From an uncultured Collinsella sp. (GTDB lineage Bacteria > Actinomycetota > Coriobacteriia > Coriobacteriales > Coriobacteriaceae): a stretch of DNA of 12,943 bases. This document shows positions 1 to 5,475 of this stretch, in pieces. A program made the translations under genes and the position numbers. The stretch lies in contig CAAENA010000094.1 in the NCBI GenBank assembly GCA_900757205.1, positions 1 to 12,943 on the forward strand, given 5' to 3'. The notes under the pieces are model-generated. The model had not been told where the DNA came from. It made no database searches and saw only the letters and a program-made list of their open reading frames with translations. Each line of letters begins with the position of its first letter. Position 1 is the first letter of the stretch.

Positions 1-453
1 GACTAACTGTATTAAAACTAGTTGAGCGTATCACCTTGGGGAAGGGCGCGTGCTCAAGACACAGAGTTGAAACAATATAAGGCTCGACTTAGCGTATCAC
101 CTTGGGGAAGGGCGCGTGCTCAAGACTATTACGTCGAAGTCTCAGCTGGCTCGGCAAGCGTATCACCTTGGGGAAGGGCGCGTGCTCAAGACTAGATGGG
201 TTCGTTGGTGACGTCGTCGCGTAGCGTATCACCTTGGGGAAGGGCGCGTGCTCAAGACTACGAAGCATCGTATTCGTACATTGCCGCCAGCGTATCACCT
301 TGGGGAAGGGCGCGTGGTCAAGACCACCACGTGATGGAACTGGACGGCTCCACGAGCGTATCACCTTGGGGAAGGGCGCGCTCAAGACGGGAGCACCAGT
401 TCCCACGGGCTCGTTCTAGCTCATCATTTTGGGGAAGTGCACGTGTAAAAGGT
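1..453 (-). CRISPR. Type II CRISPR array, right-hand end (7 repeats, truncated at the left edge)
   Basis: Repeats of 36 bp start at 25, 91, 157, 223, 289, 355 and 418. On the + strand each begins AGCGTATCACCTTGGGG and ends GTGCTCAAGAC. The first four are identical. The fifth has one change (C to G at 317), the sixth lacks two bases (34 bp), and the seventh (418-453) matches at only about 26 of 36 positions. Complete spacers are 61-90, 127-156, 193-222, 259-288, 325-354 (30 nt each) and 389-417 (29 nt); 1-24 is the cut end of another spacer, so the array continues to the left. The strand given is the inferred crRNA strand: there the repeat starts GTCTTGAGCAC, which pairs with the anti-repeat at 498-518. 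Decay of repeats at the right marks this as the old (trailer) end. Spacer targets cannot be read from the sequence alone. Confidence 0.97.
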
Positions 454-485
454 CCAGTGAGCAGAAGGCGTTGCGCCTAGTCGGT

Positions 486-626
486 CGTATTGTCTCCGGA
501 AGGATGCATGCTCAAGGCGGCCTGATTCAGTTTGAAAGCTCCCTTAAGGCCGTTGCTGCAAAGCGAATTTAGGGATAGAGGAGCGGTTGTAGATAAGGGG
601 GCGGCTGTTAAAAGCGAAATCGCTCC
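486..626 (+). ncRNA. Putative tracrRNA for the adjacent Cas9
   Basis: A single diverged repeat copy lies outside the array at 486-518. Its 498-518 part matches the last 21 bases of the array repeat at 17 positions. Against a leftward crRNA this gives 17 Watson-Crick pairs, two G-U pairs and two C-A mismatches, ending exactly at the repeat boundary (base 518). This is how an anti-repeat behaves in type II systems. Downstream on the + strand are structures expected of a tracrRNA tail: a 6-bp stem 518-523/547-552; an alternative stem 540-544/571-575 enclosing a hairpin with a GCAA tetraloop (553-557/562-566); and a short hairpin AGCG-AAAT-CGCT at 613-624. No clear promoter or U-tract was found, so both transcript ends are guesses. 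It would converge with cas9, whose stop is at 637. Confidence 0.65.
613..624 (-). terminator. Short hairpin after cas9, possible weak terminator
   Basis: On the minus strand, 12 bases after the cas9 stop, AGCGA and TCGCT form a 5-bp stem with a 2-nt gap (realistically 4 bp with a 4-nt loop), followed directly by TTTTAA. This is a weak intrinsic-terminator shape. The same palindrome is the last hairpin of the proposed tracrRNA read on the + strand, so it may serve both convergent transcripts. Confidence 0.3.
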
Positions 627-636
627 CTCATTGGCT

Positions 637-3600
637 TTAATTATCGAGAATGCTTTTGCGAATAACAATCGGCCGCAATTCATTTGAGAGCATTCCAACC
701 GAGGGGAATGCAATCTCCTTTTTCGTCAGAGCGTCAACAAAGGACCAATTAGCTTTTGCAATGTTGTAGCCATTGTAGCGGCCAAGTTTATCTCCGACTC
801 TGATCAAGTCGCCCAGATATATCTCGAGTGGTTTTTGGATTAGAAGGCTATCGGGGATGGCTTTCCATACTTTACGTCCATAATTTTGCTTTGCAATCCT
901 AGGCACATACGTTCCGTCCTTAAGCGCTGGAATGTCTGCCTTGTAGACGGGGTCTGCGTACCAAGCACCCTGTCCTTTCTTGGCCTCCGGGTCATGCCAG
1001 AGCCTCAGACACAGCATTTCGCTAACCTTGATGACCGACTTCTCGTCTGCCGACACAACGGCGTTGCCCATGACGATGTCCTTATCGGAGCTCGCCTTGC
1101 GAGCAATGTCTTTGCCCTGTGCATTAACGCCGGCATAGCGATAGACCGTCTGCTCAAATAGCTCGCCCTTTCCCTTACGCGGAACAAAGCGGGTGGGTAC
1201 GACGAAATCGTGCGCCGCGCGTACTTCGTTCGCAAAGGTTTCCCAGGGCATAACACTTTCGAGAGCCTTCATGATGGCATCGCGGCGTTGGGTCTCGTTC
1301 ATACCTCTGGTTATGCTCCAGTGTGTCTCTTGGTTGATTCGAGCGGTTTTAATCACGAGGCTTCGACTACATGCTGCAATCACACAAGCATCGGTGGCAT
1401 GGTGACGATCGTCCGAGCGGTCTTTTTCGCCATTCGAACCAAAGTTAAGCCCCCACCTGCGACGCAGCCATGCGGTCGCTCTGCCAGTGGTGGGAACAAC
1501 ATGTGCCTTTGCGCCATCATCGGGGAACAGCAGACAGTCAGCGAGGTAAGCGCATACTTCTCGCGACATATAGGCGGTGTCGGTGAAGCTGCGCGCTAAG
1601 AATTCGCCTTCCTTGGTATCAAGGTCTTTTTCCAGCAGGAAGTTCTTTTTGCGACGGCTGAGTTTCTGGTTTTCCTGAACGCGACGCTCAAAAGCACCCC
1701 ATGAAGGCGCGCCGTCGTGGGACATCCATTCGTAAGGCGTCTGTTCGCGTTTGTCCTGATTGCTTTTGGCGAGGACCAGGACTTTGTTGTTGCGCGAGTT
1801 TTCTCCCGTGCGAGAGAACGGCAGGATATGGTCGATCTGCGTGTAGGTGTCATCGCTAATTAGACGATCGACTTCGATTTTAGCGCCCGTGTAAAGGTCG
1901 AAGCATTCCTGCTCTTCCCACAGGCGGTACTTCTCTATCTGTTTGCCCGTGACCTCATCTGCCGTGCAGCCACGCAGTTCAGCGATTTGCCCGGCAATGC
2001 GCTCACGATTTTTCTCATTCTTCTTATTGGCCTTGGCAATCTCGTCTTTTGCGCGCTGAGGCAACCTGAGCTCTCGATCAAGCTCAACGTGGATTTCGTT
2101 TGGCACGCCCCACTTGCGGCAGATGGCGTTGACCACTTTTCGCATTTGCGACATGGAGCGAATGACGACGGGATTGTTATTTGTCCGACCGGTATGTTCG
2201 ATCCAGGTCTCATAGGGCATCAGGCGATCGGAGCGCTCGAGCTGGGAGCCAGCGATGCGCAGTCCCAGCAGGCCGCAGTCATTTTCGGCCTGCGTAAGGT
2301 TGAGGACCTCGGGCTCCTCGAGGCAATCGAGCAGCATGTCGAGTGCTTTTTTGGAACGGTTGCCATAGCCGTTAAGAGCTTTGGATGAATAGGGAAGCCT
2401 ACAAAGCGCCTCTATCTCCGCTTCCGAGAGCGGTAGCCCCTGAAGCTGCTCTTGGAGTACGGGAAGGGCCGAAGAATATGCTACCGCTTCCATAACGGCA
2501 TCGGCGAGATCATGGTCATCGCGCAAACGCTGCAGGAGAATGGGGTTGGCTGCATTGAGGGTATTGCGGAGCGCGCGCCATCCCTTGGGCTTGTACACCT
2601 CGCGCGTTTTTTCGTCGGCAGCTGGAACTCCCTTAAAGTAATCGCCGGAACTAAGGTCGAGTGCTTTTCTGAGGGCGCCGAATTTAACAGCACAATCTTT
2701 GTTGCCTCGAATTGGCTCGCACGAGAACAGGATTGCAATGCATTCATCGCGCTCCGTTGCGCTCAGGGCGCGAGAGGTCCCGTTTTCGTGGATGATGGTG
2801 ATGTTGCCGAGTGCGCCATAGGCTGAAACGAGTTCGCTCGTAAGCGTGCAGCGTGCGGCTCGTTTTTCTGTTGGGAAGTATGAACAGTGGCCAACGAGGT
2901 CGTACGTGCGGCGGTCGAAGTCTTTGCGCGAACGCTCCCAATCGCAAACCTCGATATATGCGGCCTCAAATTCCGGCGAAGCGTATTTGGAGCCAAAGGA
3001 GCGTTGAGCATCAAATAGGATATGAGTTTCTTCGATAAGCTGGGCGTGCGTTACACACTTGTCGTAATTGCCGCCACGATTGCGACTTTGAGGCTGCTGA
3101 GCGAGCCATTCGCCAACGGTGCGGCACGAGGTCTCCGCAATTGTTTCCTTGTTGGCCGCAAGGGCGGATAGAACCTTGCCGCCTTCGCTTGATTTATCCT
3201 GATTGCCTTCTCCGTGGGGGATGTATCCACGGCGCTTGCAGAGGGAGTATAGGACTAGTGCCCACTCGCGATCGTTGAGCAGGCGGCCAAGGCCATCAAC
3301 ACGAAGCTTGAGCGGCTGCTTGTCGCCTTTTGTGGTGTGGAAGTATTCTTTGGTGGCGTCTTGGGGGATGAGGCCATAAGCCTTGAGGACTTGGAGACAG
3401 TGCTTCAAGCGCGCCTGGGTACGGTCAATGTTTCGACGGGTAGAGCGGAAGCCCCTGCGAATAACCGCAAGACTTTGGCCCGTTTTAGGATGAGTTGGAG
3501 AGTCAAATAATCTGACGCCCAAATCCAGGATTTCATGATTAGCTGTGTCGATAAGTGCGAATCCGCAGCTTGCAATTCCTGGATCCATGCCAAGCACAAG

Positions 3601-3651
3601 ATGCCTGGGAAGTCCGAGCTTCCCAATTTCGCGATTGATGGTGATCTCCAT
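637..3651 (-). CDS. cas9: Cas9, compact type II-C RNA-guided DNA endonuclease (1004 aa)
   Basis: RNA-guided nuclease that cuts target DNA with its HNH and RuvC sites. All catalytic elements are visible. RuvC-I is LGMDPGIASCGFA with Asp23. The arginine-rich bridge helix is near residues 65-85. RuvC-II is NEIHVELDRE with Glu523. HNH is QIDHILPFSRT with Asp607/His608, followed by NNKVLVL and Asn631. RuvC-III is RHHATDAC with Asp754. The HNH stretch closely resembles that of Neisseria meningitidis Cas9. The C-terminal ~180 residues should be the wedge and PAM-interacting region. At 1004 aa it is close to Campylobacter jejuni Cas9 (984) and shorter than N. meningitidis Cas9 (1082). The ATG at 3651 is chosen because GAGAGGGG precedes it by about six bases; the reading frame continues 14 codons upstream without a ribosome site. 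No cas1, cas2 or csn2 flanks it. Base composition is visibly less GC-rich than in the downstream genes, consistent with transfer. Confidence 0.97.
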   Translation of the reverse strand: MEITINREIGKLGLPRHLVLGMDPGIASCGFALIDTANHEILDLGVRLFDSPTHPKTGQSLAVIRRGFRSTRRNIDRTQARLKHCLQVLKAYGLIPQDATKEYFHTTKGDKQPLKLRVDGLGRLLNDREWALVLYSLCKRRGYIPHGEGNQDKSSEGGKVLSALAANKETIAETSCRTVGEWLAQQPQSRNRGGNYDKCVTHAQLIEETHILFDAQRSFGSKYASPEFEAAYIEVCDWERSRKDFDRRTYDLVGHCSYFPTEKRAARCTLTSELVSAYGALGNITIIHENGTSRALSATERDECIAILFSCEPIRGNKDCAVKFGALRKALDLSSGDYFKGVPAADEKTREVYKPKGWRALRNTLNAANPILLQRLRDDHDLADAVMEAVAYSSALPVLQEQLQGLPLSEAEIEALCRLPYSSKALNGYGNRSKKALDMLLDCLEEPEVLNLTQAENDCGLLGLRIAGSQLERSDRLMPYETWIEHTGRTNNNPVVIRSMSQMRKVVNAICRKWGVPNEIHVELDRELRLPQRAKDEIAKANKKNEKNRERIAGQIAELRGCTADEVTGKQIEKYRLWEEQECFDLYTGAKIEVDRLISDDTYTQIDHILPFSRTGENSRNNKVLVLAKSNQDKREQTPYEWMSHDGAPSWGAFERRVQENQKLSRRKKNFLLEKDLDTKEGEFLARSFTDTAYMSREVCAYLADCLLFPDDGAKAHVVPTTGRATAWLRRRWGLNFGSNGEKDRSDDRHHATDACVIAACSRSLVIKTARINQETHWSITRGMNETQRRDAIMKALESVMPWETFANEVRAAHDFVVPTRFVPRKGKGELFEQTVYRYAGVNAQGKDIARKASSDKDIVMGNAVVSADEKSVIKVSEMLCLRLWHDPEAKKGQGAWYADPVYKADIPALKDGTYVPRIAKQNYGRKVWKAIPDSLLIQKPLEIYLGDLIRVGDKLGRYNGYNIAKANWSFVDALTKKEIAFPSVGMLSNELRPIVIRKSILDN

Positions 3652-3670
3652 GGAGCACCCCTCTCTAATA

Positions 3671-3706
3671 AGAACTCTAGAGAACAGTACCATCGCGTGA
3701 GGACAT
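3671..3706 (-). promoter_or_regulatory. Possible cas9 promoter and small palindrome
   Basis: On the minus strand TGGTACTGT resembles an extended -10 box (TGn-TACTGT). It is followed at once by the perfect 8-bp palindrome CTCTAGAG (3675-3682), roughly where transcription would start, and then by the cas9 ribosome site. No good -35 box sits 17 bases upstream. The palindrome could be an operator or chance. Confidence 0.25.
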
Positions 3707-3821
3707 GGGCCGAGCTTGTTAGTCGAGCGGTCATTTTGTTAGGCAAACGGAAATGATTTTTACAGCCCTACATATCGGTTTCCGGATGATGCTGTTTGTT
3801 GAAATTGAAACCCGGCTGAAT

Positions 3822-3845
3822 CCCGCCCTGAGATTGAATGGCGGG
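3822..3845 (-). terminator. GC-rich hairpin downstream of the GyrI-like gene
   Basis: CCCGCC (3822-3827) and GGCGGG (3840-3845) form a 6-bp GC stem with a 12-nt loop, starting 14 bases beyond the stop of the minus-strand gene. The run of T expected of an intrinsic terminator is only a broken T-rich stretch further on (GTTTCAATTTC), so the call is tentative. Confidence 0.35.
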
Positions 3846-3858
3846 GCGGCGCTCCACG

Positions 3859-4497
3859 CTATTCAGCGCGCTTGATAGGATGACGAACCACGGTCTTAAG
3901 TTTCTCCGGTGCGCATTTGCGTGGATCGGAGAGATAGATTTCGTGATGTAAACGGGTGTCTGAGAAGTCGGGAACATAGCCCAGCTCGGTCGTGTATTCA
4001 TGCATAGCGTCTACGGTCGCCGGTTCGTTGTCGTAGGGCCCGGTGTGCATGCATTGAACGCAGAGACCCTCGTCAACTTTAAGCAGTTCGACGGCGGAAA
4101 AGTCCAGTTTCTTTTTGGTCGTGGCTTCCGCGACTGCCCAGTCAAAGTCATCTCGGGTGACGAAATCGGGCAGGCGGATGCACGAGATAAAGTTGAAATT
4201 GTCCTTGCGTACATAATCGATGCCGCCGCTCGGGGACTCTTGCCACCAGAAACCCTCGAGCGGCGGTACCACAAAGTCGAAATAGCCCTCGATACTCCTT
4301 GAGCCTTTCTTCGACATCTTGACGGTATAGGCGATGCCGTAAAGTAGCGGCAGGGCGTTTTGATACTCGCCACCTTCGGTATTTGGGTCGCCCTTTCCGC
4401 GAACGGCAACGTAGCTCATAGGCGGGACTGTTACGATGCTCGGCTTGCTTGCAGGTTTGTAGAGCTCCTTGCATTCCTTCTTAAAGTCGAACGCCAT
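3859..4497 (-). CDS. GyrI-like small-molecule-binding domain protein (212 aa)
   Basis: A stand-alone GyrI-like (SOUL/BRE superfamily) protein without a DNA-binding domain. The C-terminal block HHEIYLSDPRKCAPEKL (184-200) followed by RHPI, the segment around EGFWW (81-85), and the length near 210 aa match the Lin2189/SAV2435 branch as I know it. From family knowledge, some members of that branch hydrolyse cyclopropane-bearing genotoxins (duocarmycin/yatakemycin-like compounds) and so protect DNA; others just bind ligands. Catalysis here is therefore only a possibility. The ATG at 4497 is preceded by AAAGGCGG at a normal distance. The gene is monocistronic, between cas9 and a divergent ABC operon. 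A perfect LexA box 57 bases upstream suggests DNA-damage induction, which would fit the genotoxin-hydrolase role. Confidence 0.85.
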   Translation of the reverse strand: MAFDFKKECKELYKPASKPSIVTVPPMSYVAVRGKGDPNTEGGEYQNALPLLYGIAYTVKMSKKGSRSIEGYFDFVVPPLEGFWWQESPSGGIDYVRKDNFNFISCIRLPDFVTRDDFDWAVAEATTKKKLDFSAVELLKVDEGLCVQCMHTGPYDNEPATVDAMHEYTTELGYVPDFSDTRLHHEIYLSDPRKCAPEKLKTVVRHPIKRAE

Positions 4498-4553
4498 GTT
4501 GGCCGCCTTTCTGCGTATTGGCCTGCTTAGATAGTTGAATCATATCATAGAAA

Positions 4554-4567
4554 CGAACAGCTGTTCG
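4554..4567 (-). promoter_or_regulatory. LexA (SOS) box upstream of the GyrI-like gene
   Basis: CGAACAGCTGTTCG is a perfect palindrome and an exact match to CGAAC-N4-GTTCG, the LexA/DinR operator of Gram-positive and actinobacterial genomes. It sits 57 bases before the start codon. On the minus strand the -10-like sequences TATGAT lie within about ten bases downstream of it, so bound LexA would overlap the promoter. It could also affect the divergent ABC operon, whose start is 200 bases away. Confidence 0.7.
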
Positions 4568-4669
4568 AATGATTTGGCTGACAGATTGAGATGCGTGCGT
4601 TGTGTTTGGCGGTCGGCCTGACCCCGTTGATGATTTCTCGGCCTCCCCGGCGCCCTATCTATAGCTGCC

Positions 4670-4720
4670 GTTTCCCCATATAAAACCTGCCAAAATAAAC
4701 CTGTCCCTTTTTGGTAGGTG
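4670..4720 (+). repeat. 51-bp repeat, left copy (inverted relative to 8240-8290)
   Basis: This segment matches the reverse complement of 8240-8290 at 47 of 51 positions. It contains an internal imperfect palindrome, AACCTGCCAAAA (4684-4695) against TTTTGGTAGGTG (4709-4720). It ends 48 bases before the ABC ATPase start. The pair brackets the ABC operon almost exactly. Confidence 0.9.
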
Positions 4721-4768
4721 GGAAATGGGTAATACTAAAGAGTTATCCGACCAGATGGGAATTAATCG

Positions 4769-5470
4769 ATGGCCTATATCGAATTCAAAGACGTCATCAA
4801 GGCATACGGCGAGGGCGATGCCCGCATCCACGCGCTCGACGGCGCGAGCTTTACGGTCGAGCGCGGCGAGCTCGCCATCATTCTGGGCGCTTCGGGCGCC
4901 GGTAAAACGACGGCGCTCAACATCTTGGGCGGCATGGACACGGCAACTTCTGGCACCGTGACGGTGGACGGGCGTGACGTGAGCTCTGCCAACGAGGCTC
5001 AGCTTGTGGAATACCGCCGCGCCGACGTCGGCTTTGTCTTTCAGTTCTACAATCTGGTCCCTAACCTGACGGCGCTTGAGAACGTCGAACTCGCGGCGCA
5101 GATCTGCCCCGATTCGCTCGATGCCGAGCAAACGCTTCGCCAGGTTGGCCTGGGCGACCGCCTCGCTAACTTTCCGGCGCAGCTTTCGGGCGGCGAGCAG
5201 CAGCGCGTATCCATCGCCCGCGCGCTGGCTAAGAACCCCAAGCTGCTTTTGTGCGACGAGCCCACGGGCGCGCTTGACTACAAAACCGGCAAGCAGATCT
5301 TGCAGTTGCTACAGGACACTTGCCGCAAGCAAGGCATTACGGTCATCATCATCACCCACAACTCTGCGCTGGCGCCCATGGCCGATCGCCTGATTCGCTT
5401 TAAGAATGGTCGCGTGGAGAGCGAGACGGTCCAGCAAAATCCCGTGCCTATCGAGACGATCGAGTGGTAG
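4769..5470 (+). CDS. ABC transporter ATP-binding protein, MacB/LolD-like (233 aa)
   Basis: Cytoplasmic ATPase of an FtsX/MacB-type (type VII) ABC system, expected to drive the permease encoded next. In order: Walker A GASGAGKTT (40-48), Q-loop VFQFYNLVPN (Gln92), signature LSGGEQQR (139-146), Walker B LLLCDEPTGALD (159-170, catalytic Glu164) and H-loop His197. NLVPNLTALENVELA is typical of the MacB/LolD/YknY branch. The length is normal for a single nucleotide-binding domain. The start at 4769 is where the family homology begins; the ribosome site is weak (GGGA about ten bases upstream). The stop overlaps or nearly touches the permease start, so the two are translationally coupled. Substrate is unknown; family members export peptides or lipids, or work by mechanotransmission in the envelope. 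No two-component regulator lies beside it. Confidence 0.95.
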   Translation: MAYIEFKDVIKAYGEGDARIHALDGASFTVERGELAIILGASGAGKTTALNILGGMDTATSGTVTVDGRDVSSANEAQLVEYRRADVGFVFQFYNLVPNLTALENVELAAQICPDSLDAEQTLRQVGLGDRLANFPAQLSGGEQQRVSIARALAKNPKLLLCDEPTGALDYKTGKQILQLLQDTCRKQGITVIIITHNSALAPMADRLIRFKNGRVESETVQQNPVPIETIEW

Positions 5471-5475
5471 CGCCC

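Noticed and set aside
1..3. GAC at the left edge as the end of another repeat
   Set aside because: It would leave a 21-nt spacer in an array of 29-30-nt spacers; a truncated spacer is more likely.
89..406. 105-aa minus-strand frame with repeated LEHAPFPKVIR
   Set aside because: It is the CRISPR repeat translated; repeat plus spacer is 66 bases, a multiple of three, so the frame stays open.
418..453. Terminal degenerate repeat as the tracrRNA anti-repeat
   Set aside because: Its mismatches concentrate in the part that must pair with the crRNA handle (GTGTAAAAGGT against GTGCTCAAGAC), and it is spaced 29 bases from the previous repeat like an array unit. The 486-518 copy pairs far better.
3652..3693. 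Cas9 start 14 codons further upstream
   Set aside because: No ribosome site, and the extra residues do not resemble a Cas9 N terminus; the ATG at 3651 has GAGAGGGG before it.
4725..4961. Upstream start for the ABC ATPase region (MGNTKELSDQ...)
   Set aside because: It is in a different frame from the ATPase and becomes low-complexity Arg/Ser-rich, typical of a shadow frame.
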